Shown here: positions 20,146-31,000 of the stretch, piece after piece
Position numbering within the stretch: the first letter of the stretch is position 1
How the letters are laid out: each line of letters opens with the position of its first letter
Assembly (NCBI GenBank): GCA_016946835.1
Contig: JACVTC010000364.1
Location: forward strand, 1-38,324
DNA from: Neocallimastix lanati (nom. inval.)
Taxonomy: Eukaryota; Neocallimastigomycota; Neocallimastigomycetes; Neocallimastigales; Neocallimastigaceae
Length of the DNA stretch: 38,324 nt
Direction of reading: 5' to 3'
Notes under the pieces: model-generated
Seen by the model: only the letters and a program-made list of their open reading frames with translations
Database searches by the model: none
Told to the model about the DNA's origin: nothing
Program-made: the position numbers and the translations under genes

Positions 20146-23100
20146 AGTCTGCCATCGTCCCAAAACAGTTGACTTAAAAGAAGATGATGATTATGAAGAA
20201 ATTGCTGATTTCCAAGAAGGTACTACTACGGATTATTACGAAGATTTTGATGATGAGTCGGATGGTTCCAAAGAATTGGATTACTTAGTAAACGTTATAA
20301 AGAGAAAGGCAAATCCTAAAGATGAAGAGACTAGTGACCAAAGAGGAAAGAGGGTTCACCGTAGTCTAAGAGATGATCCTAAGCCAATAGTTACTCCAGG
20401 TTTACGAAAACAAAAAGAAAATCAATTAAGGGGAACATCGCGACCAGTCAAAAAGCCAACAACTCAATTACATCCTTCGATTATGGTTCAACCTAGAATA
20501 GAAAAAGAAAAGAGAATTGAGAAAGAGCTAAGAGATAAGGAAAGAGCTAGTACTAGTACTTCTGTGGAAAATAATAATAATAATAGTAATGTTAATGTTA
20601 TTAATGAAGAAACTTCTCAAGAAGAAAATAATTCTAAACAAACTTTAAATAAATTAATTCAAGAAAAATCATCAGAAAAGTCAACTGAAATTATGCCAAC
20701 TAGAATTCCAAGAAGAATACAAATGCAAACTGATTGTGATAGTTATGACGTGATCAAAGATTTAAACTCCAGTAATTGCAATATTACATTTGGACAATTA
20801 TTGGACGTTGCTCCAAAGATACGGTCTCAAGTATCACAAGGACTTAAATTAGAAAAGAATAATACTAAAATTTCAGGTGCAGTGGATAATATGTGTGCTA
20901 CTACAATAATTACGAACAATATAGATCATACATATAAAAGTAAACATCATGAACCACAAGAAGATGATATTGCTATGGTTGATGTAATAGTAGATGGAGT
21001 TCGTGGTAAGGCTTTAATAGATTCATGTAGCAACTTAAGTATTATCACAAAGCAATTTTTAGATAAATTACCTTATCAGTATGAACCTATAGGAGTTAGT
21101 GCAGGACGAATACGTTTAGCAACGATGAATGATGATTACTCAGAAGATGTGTTAATCAAAGTTCCCGTAAAAATTAATGAACTAGAACTACTTGTTACGT
21201 GTAGAATTATAGACAAGGAGGATCCATTCTATGATATATTAATCAACCTCAAAACTCAAATTGATAACCAGTTATTTATACATCCAATTAGATATAGTCT
21301 TTGTCGATTTAATGATCAAGGTTTAATTGAAGAAATTGCACCTATTAATAATGAATATGATGACGAAGAAAAATTATTATGTGTAATCAAAGCATTGAAT
21401 CACCAAGAAGCTAAGCAACAATTGAAAACGATTGAAGGATTACCACCCATAAAATATATATATGACACAGTTTTTCAAAGTACAATTAATTCAAATTATA
21501 GAGAAGCTATTACTAGATTACTTGAAGAATATATTGATATAATTGCAACTTCTTCTGAAGAATTAACACCTTCAGATTTATCACCACACAAAATTATTCT
21601 TAAGGAAGGAGTTAAACCTATTAAACAAAAATTTTATCGACTTAGTAAATTAAAAACAGATATCTTAAAAGAAGAATTAACCAAACTCATATATAAACGA
21701 TTAATTGAACCATCATGTTCAGAATGGTCATCACCAGTAGTACTTGTGCCTAAAAAGAACGGTAAATGGCGCCTGTGTATTGACTATAGGAAAGTAAATG
21801 AAGCAACTAAGAAGGATTCTTATTCTTTACCAAATATTGAGGAAATTTTTGATAGCTTAGATGGAGCAAAAATCTTCTCAACATTAGATCTTTATTCCGG
21901 TTATCATCAAATATTAATGGATGATGATAGTGTTGAAATCACTACCTTTACAACTAAGTTCGGAAACTACCAATTCAAGGTAATGCCCTTCGGTTTAACA
22001 GGTGCTCCAGCTACATTCCAAAGAGAAATGAACCGTATACTATTTCCCTTAATAGGAAAATGCGTCTATAACTTTATCGATGATATTTTAATCTACTCAA
22101 GAACTGAAGAAGAACACCTAGAACATCTTAAACAAGTCTTAGAAATATTCAAGGAACATAAGTTAAAAATCAATATCGAAAAGTGTTCTTTCATGCAAAC
22201 TGAAGTAGAAGTACTTGGACATAAAGTATCCTCAGAAGGTTTAAGTCCATTGGAAAACAAAGTTGAAGCTATTAAAGAATGGAAGGCTCCCTCTAACATT
22301 CATGAACTTCGATCATTTTTAGGAGCCATTGGATATTATAGAAATTTTATTAAGGACTTTGCAAAAGTTACTGCTCCTCTCTGCACTCTATTAAGAAAAG
22401 GTATTAAGTTTGAATGGAAAAAGGAACAAGAAGAAAGTTTTAAAATTCTTAAGGAAAGATTAATCAATGCCCCAATATTAAGATTTCCTAGATTTGATAG
22501 AGAATTTATTATAAGAACAGATGCTTCCTATGATGGAATAGGCGGTGTGCTTTTACAAAAGGATGATGAAACTGGAAAGGAGCATCCGGTTCATTATATT
22601 AGTAGAAGTTTATCTAAATCGGAAAAGAATTATGGAATTACGGATCTAGAAGGTGCTGCTCTAATTTACTGTATTAATAAATTAAAATCTTATATTATGG
22701 GAAATCCTAAGCAAACTATAGTATATACAGATCATAGACCATTAATCGGATTACTTAAAAGTAAGGAACCACAAAATTCTCGTCATACTAGATGGTGTTT
22801 GACTGTCAGTATGTTAGGAATTGATTTACGATATGAAACTGGAAAGAATAATGTTGTCGCAGATGCTTTATCAAGAATGAAAAATGAAAAAGAAAAAGTT
22901 ATCTTAACAACACAAATTATCAAGGAACAAGATGAAAACCTGCTTTCAAGAACCATTAAGGAATTTATTGAAGAAAAATTTACGACAATTGATGGTGTGG
23001 ACTACTTTGTTGATGGCAATAATTATAGAAAATTAGTTACAGATACAAAAGAAAAACTTCAATTAATTTTTCAAGCACACAGTATAGGACACGAAGGCTA

Positions 23101-24097
23101 TTACAAGACATACCAACGTTTGAAAAAGAGCTTCTATTGGAACAATATGGTTAATGACATTAAGCGAATTATAGGTAAATGTGAAAAATGTCAATTAAAT
23201 AAATCTCAACCATACCCTGAACCAACGGAAGATAAACCAACTGAAGTGGAAGGACCATTTACACACTTAGGATTGGACATTATAGGACCTCTAAGTAAAA
23301 CCAGAAATAATAATCAATATATAATCGTTGTGGTTGATTATTTTACTAAATGGGTTGAGGCAGAGCCCACTGAAAATGTTACTTCTCAGGATGTGATAAA
23401 ATTTTTAATTAATGTATTTTCTCGACACGGTGTACCTCAAATTATCACTACTGATAATGGAACACAATTTACATCAGATATGACAAAAATCTTCCTTGAT
23501 TTATATGATGTATATGTTAAATTTATCACTCCATATCATCCTGAAAGCAATGGTTTAGTTGAGAATCGTAATAAAGAAATTGGAAAATTATTACGATTAC
23601 TAGAACAACAACACAAAGAATGGGATGAAATTTTACCATCTGCACTTTGGGCTTTAAGAACTAATAAAAACTCAATCACCAACCATTCAAGTTTTGAATT
23701 AGTTTATGGAAGGGAGGACCAACAACCTTTTGACATTGCTGCCAGACCAACTAAGGGTATAAATAAGTCTTCTGACGAAATTCTACTGGAAAAATTTGTA
23801 TCACACTACCAATGGGTAATGGAGGCCGCATCTAATATCAAAAATGCTTCGAAGTATTGGGCTACTAGGAGAGAAGAAAAGACCAGTATGAATCAAGCTA
23901 AAAGAATAAAACCAGGTGATTTAGTACTAGTAAGAAACTTTAATCGAACTAAATTAGAACCTTACTTTGTTGGACCTATGAAAGTGGTAAAGAAACAATT
24001 CAATACAGTCACTTTAGCTGATCCTGCTACTAATATACAAATGAATCGTAATGTTCATTTGAAAAATATTGTCAAGTTTAACTCAGCTTCTACCTAG
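20099..24097 (+). CDS. pol: Pol polyprotein of element 3 (PR-RT-RH-IN)
   Basis: About 1,332 codons open from the frameshift site, with no frame break. Asn/Lys/Glu-rich linker, then aspartic protease (L-I-D-S-C, D at 21020; ILIN rather than ILIG), reverse transcriptase (F-I-D-D, Asps 22079-22084), RNase H (TDAS at 22520, then E and YTDH, ending DALSR), integrase zinc finger HHCC, catalytic D (23276), D (23453), E (23561) spaced 58 and 35, and a GPM form of the GPY/F motif at the C-terminus. It makes and integrates the cDNA inside the particle and nucleus. No chromodomain, so target choice is not explained by a histone-reading module. The translation start is the Gag ATG; no separate initiation is needed. 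Confidence 0.94.
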   Translation, partial: PLKGSRSTPIVKKIASVCHRPKTVDLKEDDDYEEIADFQEGTTTDYYEDFDDESDGSKELDYLVNVIKRKANPKDEETSDQRGKRVHRSLRDDPKPIVTPGLRKQKENQLRGTSRPVKKPTTQLHPSIMVQPRIEKEKRIEKELRDKERASTSTSVENNNNNSNVNVINEETSQEENNSKQTLNKLIQEKSSEKSTEIMPTRIPRRIQMQTDCDSYDVIKDLNSSNCNITFGQLLDVAPKIRSQVSQGLKLEKNNTKISGAVDNMCATTIITNNIDHTYKSKHHEPQEDDIAMVDVIVDGVRGKALIDSCSNLSIITKQFLDKLPYQYEPIGVSAGRIRLATMNDDYSEDVLIKVPVKINELELLVTCRIIDKEDPFYDILINLKTQIDNQLFIHPIRYSLCRFNDQGLIEEIAPINNEYDDEEKLLCVIKALNHQEAKQQLKTIEGLPPIKYIYDTVFQSTINSNYREAITRLLEEYIDIIATSSEELTPSDLSPHKIILKEGVKPIKQKFYRLSKLKTDILKEELTKLIYKRLIEPSCSEWSSPVVLVPKKNGKWRLCIDYRKVNEATKKDSYSLPNIEEIFDSLDGAKIFSTLDLYSGYHQILMDDDSVEITTFTTKFGNYQFKVMPFGLTGAPATFQREMNRILFPLIGKCVYNFIDDILIYSRTEEEHLEHLKQVLEIFKEHKLKINIEKCSFMQTEVEVLGHKVSSEGLSPLENKVEAIKEWKAPSNIHELRSFLGAIGYYRNFIKDFAKVTAPLCTLLRKGIKFEWKKEQEESFKILKERLINAPILRFPRFDREFIIRTDASYDGIGGVLLQKDDETGKEHPVHYISRSLSKSEKNYGITDLEGAALIYCINKLKSYIMGNPKQTIVYTDHRPLIGLLKSKEPQNSRHTRWCLTVSMLGIDLRYETGKNNVVADALSRMKNEKEKVILTTQIIKEQDENLLSRTIKEFIEEKFTTIDGVDYFVDGNNYRKLVTDTKEKLQLIFQAHSIGHEGYYKTYQRLKKSFYWNNMVNDIKRIIGKCEKCQLNKSQPYPEPTEDKPTEVEGPFTHLGLDIIGPLSKTRNNNQYIIVVVDYFTKWVEAEPTENVTSQDVIKFLINVFSRHGVPQIITTDNGTQFTSDMTKIFLDLYDVYVKFITPYHPESNGLVENRNKEIGKLLRLLEQQHKEWDEILPSALWALRTNKNSITNHSSFELVYGREDQQPFDIAARPTKGINKSSDEILLEKFVSHYQWVMEAASNIKNASKYWATRREEKTSMNQAKRIKPGDLVLVRNFNRTKLEPYFVGPMKVVKKQFNTVTLADPATNIQMNRNVHLKNIVKFNSAST

Positions 24098-24110
24098 CTT
24101 GAGTCTTAGC

Positions 24111-24120
24111 GGGGGCATCT
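24111..24120 (+). promoter_or_regulatory. Polypurine tract region, element 3
   Basis: GGGGGCATCT immediately before TAATACAG, defining the start of LTR C. Confidence 0.78.
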
Positions 24121-24907
24121 TAATACAGAATGAACAAATAATACTAATTGTGCTAGAATAATATAAATTATTCTAACCTTATAGATTATTCTATTCTATA
24201 TAATTGGAACTTTCCAATATTCTTCAAATATTACTAAATAGAAATCTTAAGTTAATAAATCACCAATTAACTTATAATTCCTTTTTGAATTATCGATCCG
24301 ATTCCATTATAATGTATTAAAAATCTTTAGCCAAGAATATTGTCCTTGCCCACTTAATATATTAATATTATATTTCTTTTGTATTATGTTATATTGAAAA
24401 TAATCAAATCTATTTAATTAGTTATTAAAATTTTCGTTATCAATTTAAATTTATTTTTAATTACTAAATTTAACTAAACCACAATAAAATATTCTGTATA
24501 ATCTCTTTATTTTTATTTTATATATATTAGTATTAAACTATTATTAAATAATTAATAATTCAATAATATATAACTACTATTTATAACAATAATATTATTA
24601 ACTAAAATAATAATTCAATTTCAATTTAAATGTTTTATTTATAAAAATAATTAGTAATTAGTTTATTAAAAAAATAGTTAGGCTTTACAAATTTTAATTT
24701 GATAAAAAAATATAAATACATGTAATTTTAGTGAAATAAAATATAATCAATAACTTTCTTTTTATTAAATAAATAATTATATTATTATTTTTCTTTTATA
24801 AATTTAAATAAATAAATATTGATTTTAAAACAAATTATTTTTTTTATTGTAATTTTATTATTTGTGTTAATTATTATTATATTCCTAAAATTATATGAAC
24901 CATACCA
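24121..24907 (+). repeat. 3' LTR of element 3 (family C)
   Basis: Differs from the 5' LTR at a few positions only (for example CACTAATT to CACCAATT, and TTATCC to TTAGCC). Followed by CTTC and the element 4 LTR. Confidence 0.92.
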
Positions 24908-24911
24908 CTTC

Positions 24912-25570
24912 TGATACGATACCACTATAAAAATAAGATTTAGGTAAGAAATTTAGGTTAGAAATATTGTATAAATATTATTGGTTATAATAATTAAAAT
25001 AATTTATATATAGTTAATTCAAATAATTATTTTTAAAAGCATGGTTAATTCTTTTGTCATAATTAAAAATAGATAAATTATATTATTAATGATTCTATTA
25101 TTATGATAATAAATTAATTCATCATTATTATTAATAAGTTTTATTTTATATTTTAAATATTATTTTAAGAATTATATAGTTTTAGGAATTATATTATAAA
25201 TATTGATAATTATATTTTATTCAGGAAATATATTTTAAATATTAATAGTTAAATATATTTAATAATGAAATTGTATTTTTAAATAAAGTTATTAGGAAAT
25301 TAATAGTTAAAGAGATATGTTTAATAAAAATATAATATTAATTAATTATTTTAACAATTATATAAAATTAAGAGAATGTAATAATAAATTATTATGTATG
25401 TAAAAATAAAATTATAAAAATAAATAAAGAACAAAATATTATTATAAAACATTATTATTATAAATTATTTTCTTATATTTATTAGAATATATTATTGTGT
25501 CATAATTCCCTAGAGAAACGACCAAATAAATAAATAACTAGATATGGAATATTTTAAATGTTCTGTATAA
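24912..25570 (+). repeat. D1, 5' LTR of element 4 (family D)
   Basis: Begins TGATACG, ends near CTGTATAA (weakened form of GTATCA). Aligns best with D3 (34194): shared ACCACTATAAAAAT and TTTAGGT segments at the start. The 3' end boundary is uncertain by a few nt. Confidence 0.7.
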
Positions 25571-25574
25571 AAAA

Positions 25575-25592
25575 TGGTGGAGAATCCGGGCG
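25575..25592 (+). promoter_or_regulatory. Primer-binding site, element 4
   Basis: TGGTGGAGAATCCGGGCG. It shares the first nine nt with the sites of elements 1-3 but then differs, implying a different tRNA (starting GGAGAAT) or an isoacceptor. Confidence 0.65.
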
Positions 25593-25720
25593 TGCAAACC
25601 AAGAATATTATGAAATTTATATTTATATTGATATTTACTTTTTAAAAAATAAAGACAATTAAATAATTAATATTAAATTAAAATTAAATAATTAATTTTT
25701 TTATAATAGTAATATATAAA

Positions 25721-25772
<52 letters not shown>

Positions 25773-25803
25773 GCCTAAAATTATTATGATTATTATTAAA
25801 TAA

Positions 25804-25960
25804 TAATTAAAGGTAACTGGGAGTTCGAACCAGAATAAAAACGAATAAGTCTTTAATTATTATTATTAGTATAGTTAATTTTTTTTTATTATCATCTTTA
25901 TTAGTAATTAAAGACAACTGGGAATTCGGACCAGTATAAAAACGAATAAACCTTTAATTA
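25804..25960 (+). repeat. Duplicated 56 nt hairpin in element 4 leader
   Basis: Two copies (25804-25859, 25905-25960). Each has outer stem TAATTAAAG/CTTTAATTA, inner stem CTGG/CCAG around a TTCGAA or TTCGGA loop, and an unpaired ATAAAAACGAATAA strand. The analogue in position and repetition of the hairpin arrays of element 1 and unit X. Confidence 0.6.
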
Positions 25961-26039
25961 AGAAATGATATTATAATAAAAAGTAGTAATAGTTTAGTAT
26001 AAAAATTAATATTAAATAATATTTTATTAATAGTATATG

Positions 26040-26445
26040 TGATAATATTTAGAAAAAAAAAAAATAATAGATAATATTTTAATAATAATAATAAATAATA
26101 TTTTAGTAATGGTGAATTAAGTAATAATTAATAATAATAAATGATATTTTAGTAATAGTGAATTAAGTAATAATTAATAATAATAAATAATATTTTAGTA
26201 ATAGTGAATTAAGTAATAATTAATAATAATAAATAATATTTTAGTAATAGTAATATTTTAGTAATAGTGTATAAAATAAGAATTAATAATAATAATAATA
26301 ATAATTAAATGATATTTTAGTAATAGTGAATTAAGTAATAATTAATAATAATAAATAATATTTTAGTAATAGTGAATTAATAATTAATAATAATAAATAA
26401 TATTTTAATAATAGTAATATTTTAGTAATAGTATATAAAATAAGA

Positions 26446-26476
<31 letters not shown>

Positions 26477-26520
26477 GTAATAATAATAACAATAATAATA
26501 ACAATAATAAAAATAACATT
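26040..26520 (+). repeat. AT-rich tandem repeats, element 4 leader
   Basis: Several copies of a ~46 bp unit (ATTTTAGTAATAGTGAATTA...), some shortened, ending in AAT/AAC triplets just before gag. No coding signal on the plus strand; the reverse-strand Leu-rich ORF is a product of the triplets. Confidence 0.7.
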
Positions 26521-26578
26521 ATTATACTCGTAAAAGTATATAAGAATATAATTTCAAATTAAAATAATAATTAGATAA

Positions 26579-27883
26579 ATGGCGGACGCTTCGAAAATTA
26601 GAAGAGACTTACCATACTTAGCAAATTATGGTAAGGACATAGATTCTTGGATAGAAGATTTCAAAAATGTTATGGAAATTTACAACATCGAGGAACCAAA
26701 CAGAATTTTTATTTGGGTAAAGAACGCAGTAGAGGCTGACATAAAAAACCTTTTAAAATCTTTATGTACTACAAGAAATAATGTTAAAAGGTTTCCCTCA
26801 TATAAAGAAATCCAGAGAGCCATTGAAGATTATTTAGAAATTACTCAAAATGATAAGTGTTCAATTTTAAAGGCCTTAAAAATAAAAAGAAATGAAACAA
26901 TTAAAGGATTTAATTATAATTATTTAACTCTTTATCATCGACTTGACTTGGAATATAAAAAATTAATATGTGTCGATGATTATTTAAATGCTATACATGA
27001 TAGGGTATATATACATTCTCAAGTAATTTTGGCCAACTGTAAAACATTAACAGAAGCGTTCGAAGTAGCAGAACGTGCAGAAAAAGCTGAAGTACGAACT
27101 ATAACAAACAAAAATTCTCAGAATGTTATGGTATATCAAAACAACATAAATAAAAATAATAACAATTTATTAAATCATCCAATTTATAGGAGCTTAAGAG
27201 AACATGGAAATAATTTAGATAATTCATATCAAGCGTCATCATATGTTATGGGTTATATAAATGAAAACTCCACCAATAATAGAATGTTTACACCAGGTAG
27301 ATATAGTAACAATAAAAATAAAAGTTTTAATAATAATAATAATTATTATCACGGAGTAGAACAAATTCAACAAAATAATACTTATGATACAAGAAGATTC
27401 TATAATAACTACGAACCAAAAGCTAGAAAATCAGTTATGTGTTACTCATGTAAACAAGTAGGACATAAAGCTTATGAATGTCCTAATAATAAAAATAATG
27501 GTAGTAATAGAAATAATAATCTTTATAATATGAATAATAATGATATGGGTAATAATTATAATAATAATTTTGATTATAATAATAATAGTAATAAATATAA
27601 CAATTATTATAATAATAGTAATAAAAATGGCTACAATAATTCTTTTAATGGTAGTAATTATTACTTTAATAAAAATAATAAATTTACTGGAAATAATATT
27701 GCTAATAGAAATAATCATAATTTTAATGAGAATAATATTCCCACTGGAAATAATAATTTTAATAGAAATTCTAATGGAATAAATCAGGATATTAATACTA
27801 CTAGTTCAAATATTAATAGTAATTTCAAAGCTAATGTAAATAATAATAATAATAATGGAGATAGCTTTAATAATTTAAACTAA
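26579..27883 (+). CDS. gag: Gag of element 4
   Basis: 434 aa. The first ~200 residues form a Gag core only distantly like those of elements 1-3 (shared traces: KALKIKRNETIKGFN, the DYLNAI block, AFEVAERAEKAEV). A CCHC knuckle lies at residues 288-301 (C-YS-C-KQVG-H-KAYE-C). In place of an acidic run it has Asn-rich segments before and especially after the knuckle, encoded mostly by AAT repeats. The ATG at 26579 follows the AAT repeat and starts the recognisable core. Ends TTTAAAC TAA at the frameshift site. Confidence 0.9.
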   Translation: MADASKIRRDLPYLANYGKDIDSWIEDFKNVMEIYNIEEPNRIFIWVKNAVEADIKNLLKSLCTTRNNVKRFPSYKEIQRAIEDYLEITQNDKCSILKALKIKRNETIKGFNYNYLTLYHRLDLEYKKLICVDDYLNAIHDRVYIHSQVILANCKTLTEAFEVAERAEKAEVRTITNKNSQNVMVYQNNINKNNNNLLNHPIYRSLREHGNNLDNSYQASSYVMGYINENSTNNRMFTPGRYSNNKNKSFNNNNNYYHGVEQIQQNNTYDTRRFYNNYEPKARKSVMCYSCKQVGHKAYECPNNKNNGSNRNNNLYNMNNNDMGNNYNNNFDYNNNSNKYNNYYNNSNKNGYNNSFNGSNYYFNKNNKFTGNNIANRNNHNFNENNIPTGNNNFNRNSNGINQDINTTSSNINSNFKANVNNNNNNGDSFNNLN

Positions 27884-27925
27884 ATAATGGGAGAAGGACA
27901 ACTCCCGTTAACCAAACCAAACTTC
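27874..27925 (+). promoter_or_regulatory. -1 frameshift site, element 4
   Basis: TTTAAAC (27874-27880) with the gag TAA directly after, 7 nt spacer, stem TGGGAG (27888) with CTCCCG (27902). The second pseudoknot stem is weak here: only AAG in the loop against CTT at 27922, so a plain stem-loop may act. Confidence 0.8.
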
Positions 27926-28045
27926 AAACTTATAATAAAAATAATAGTATTAATGAAGAATATGTAAATTTAACATACTCTCCCAAGTTAAATAATAATA
28001 CTATGAAAATAAAAAATAATTATAATAATACTAATGATAATAATT

Positions 28046-28076
<31 letters not shown>

Positions 28077-31000
28077 ACATAATAATAATAATAATAATAA
28101 TAATAATTCATATAATGCTAGTGCAACTTCAAATAATGATGTAATAAATAATGGATATCCTTATAATGATAATTCACATAATTATGATATAAACAATAAT
28201 TATTTAAATAAGAATAATAAAATAAATTATACAAACAGTTTATTTGATGATAATCATACAAGTATTGATAATATTTATTCCAATAATAATAATAATAATA
28301 ATAACTTAAATAATATAGAATATCTTAGTAAGAATACTAGTAACGGTTATAAATTAAATAATAGTAATCATAACAACATCTATGAAAATGACACTATTAA
28401 TAAACAAGTTAACAATGATGTTAATATAAATAATACTTATAAAAATAATAATGATGATCAAAGTAACAATGAAATTGATTTAAATAGAATTTCTATAAAT
28501 GATAATGAAAAGAAAATTAATAATGAACCTAATTCAAATAATATTTATAATAATTTTGATAATTACCATAATGAGGAAATTATCGCTGTTGCCCAAAAGA
28601 AAGGTAAAAATAATTCAATAAAAATCTCCCCATATACCAAAGAAATAAAGAAAAAGCTTATAGATAATCCAGTTCCAATTATTACAAATGCTATGAAGAA
28701 AAATACTATTATGAAAAGAAAATTAAACGTTAATAAATTAGCAACTACAGGAACACCTGATATGATAATAGATGAGGGAGGAACGAATGTCAAACTATCA
28801 ACAGAAAAAGAAGAAGGTAAAGAATTTAAAGAAAATAAAGATCATAAAAATGTTACTTTCAATGAATCTATTGAAATTTTTGAGGATTCACAACCACCAA
28901 CTAATCAAACAATAACTAATAATAACACAAATAAATTAGAATATTTGGATCTTTCTTATATCAATCAACCAAATATTAGAAATGTAAAAAAAGCGAATAA
29001 ATTGAATAAAATAAATGAAATACTGAGCAGTAACAAAGATGATATACCCATCAATGTTAAAAGTTATTCCAAGCCAGAGAAACACATAAAAATGATGGAA
29101 GATTTTAATGAATTTAAAATTAAGGACTTTATCAAGGAAGTAGCATCAACCGAAGTCATAACGAAGTTAGTATATTTGTTAGACCTGTTTCCAAAGTTCA
29201 GGTCAGAATTTACAAAAGCATTAAAATTAACCGAAGGAAAAGAGAAAATAAAGAAAAATTTGAATACATCTTTAATAAATGTAATGACAATTATAAGCCA
29301 ACATAAAGTGATTAAAGTTAAAGGCACTGTGGATAAGAAACCAGCTGAAATTTTCTTGGACTCGTGTGCTAGCGTTAATTTGATTACCACTACGGCTTTA
29401 AAAAAATTTAAAATTAATAAAAATCCTATTGGGAGAATATCCGAAAAAATTTTTCAGGTATATTCCAACAATTCAACTTGTTCAGATATTTATGAACTAA
29501 AAATATCTATTGGAAATTACACTTTTATCGATTACTTTAGGAAAATTGATAAGGATGATATCTTTGATATATTAATAGGTATTGACACACTTAAACGAAA
29601 TAGATTTGATATAAATTTAGTTAATGATACCTTATATCATATTGATGAAAATAATAATCCTATAGAATTAGCTTCTTTATTTTATGATGTTAGCTTGAGT
29701 CCTTCTGAAAGTACAAATAGAATTAATGACGAAGAAAATAATATGAATAAGGAGAATAATATAAATAATAATTCTTCTGAAGAGAATGATGAGGATTCTG
29801 AAACTAGTTGGAGTGACAATGATAATAATAATGATAATAATAATATACTTTTTACATATGCTAAATCAGAGTTGCCTAATATTAACATAAATAATTTTAA
29901 TGTAAAATTACCTTTCTTTAATAGTGTCGACATCGATAAAGAAAATAATATCAAAATAAAAACGAATAATAATAAGAATGATGATAAAATTGACAATTAT
30001 AAAATAAATGATCATAAAATTAATTCTAAAGTTACAAACAATATAAATCCCATACTACATTCTAAACTTCCATCAAAAATCGATTCTGATCAAAACGGCA
30101 ATAACAAATTAAATAGTAATTATAAATTAGTAGATAGAAATATTGAAAGGAAAGAATATAAGAATAAAACGGTTGATATTACAACACAATTGATTCCATC
30201 TCTTTTATTAATAACTAATGAAGTACTACATAATGAAAACGAGGTTTGCACAGACGACACAATATCTAAACTGGAAATGATTCACTCTATTGTAAAAAAA
30301 TTACCAGAAAATTTGAAAGCTGATGTAGAAAAATTATTTTTAAATTATATTAGTGTTCTTGCACTGAAAACTGACGATTTGGGTTCGTCAAAGCTATATC
30401 CTCATAGAATTAATTTAATACCAGGAACAACACCTATTAAACAGAGGGCCTACCGTATTTCAAAAGTGCAAGCTGATGCACTTAAAAAGGAATTAATTAA
30501 ACTTATAAATAATAACTTAATTGTCCCTCCTAGTTCTCCTTGGTCTTCTCCTGTAGTACTGGTACCGAAAAAGAATGGTCAAGTGAGAATGTGTGTTGAC
30601 TACAGGAAGATTAATAATTGTACATTAAAGGACGCTTATGCACTTCCTTTAATAGATGATATACTTTACTATGTTAGCGGTGATATTTCTATTTTGTCTA
30701 CTATTGATCTCTTCTCAGGGTACCATCAGATTCCTATGCATTCTGATGATAAAGATATCACTTGCTTTACGACCATTTACGGAAACTTTAATTTTGAAGT
30801 TATGCCTTTTGGACTATGCAACGCTCCCGCTACTTTTCAAAGGGAGATGAACAGAATATTTTTTGATTTAATCGGAGTATGTGTTTTTATTTACATAGAT
30901 GACTTAGTTATTTATTCTCCTTCATTAGATCAACACATCAAAGACCTAGAAAAAGTATTCCTCATTCTTGCTAATAATGGATTAAAAGTGAATTTTGAAA

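Larger units (their letters stand above)
17892..24907 (+). mobile_element. Element 3: intact Ty3/gypsy retrotransposon
   Basis: Two LTRs of 788 and 787 bp with only a few differences, primer-binding site, ~480 nt leader, intact gag, frameshift site, intact pol, polypurine tract. No inactivating change found, so it is the best candidate for recent or current mobility. Left flank TTGT and right flank CTTC do not match, so despite intact structure the pair of ends may come from recombination between two insertions. Confidence 0.93.

Noticed and set aside
26331-26519. Reverse Leu-rich ORF
   Set aside because: AAT/ATT triplet repeats read on the opposite strand.
27446-27782. Ile-rich ORFs overlapping element 4 gag on both strands
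   Set aside because: Shadows of Asn codons in gag.
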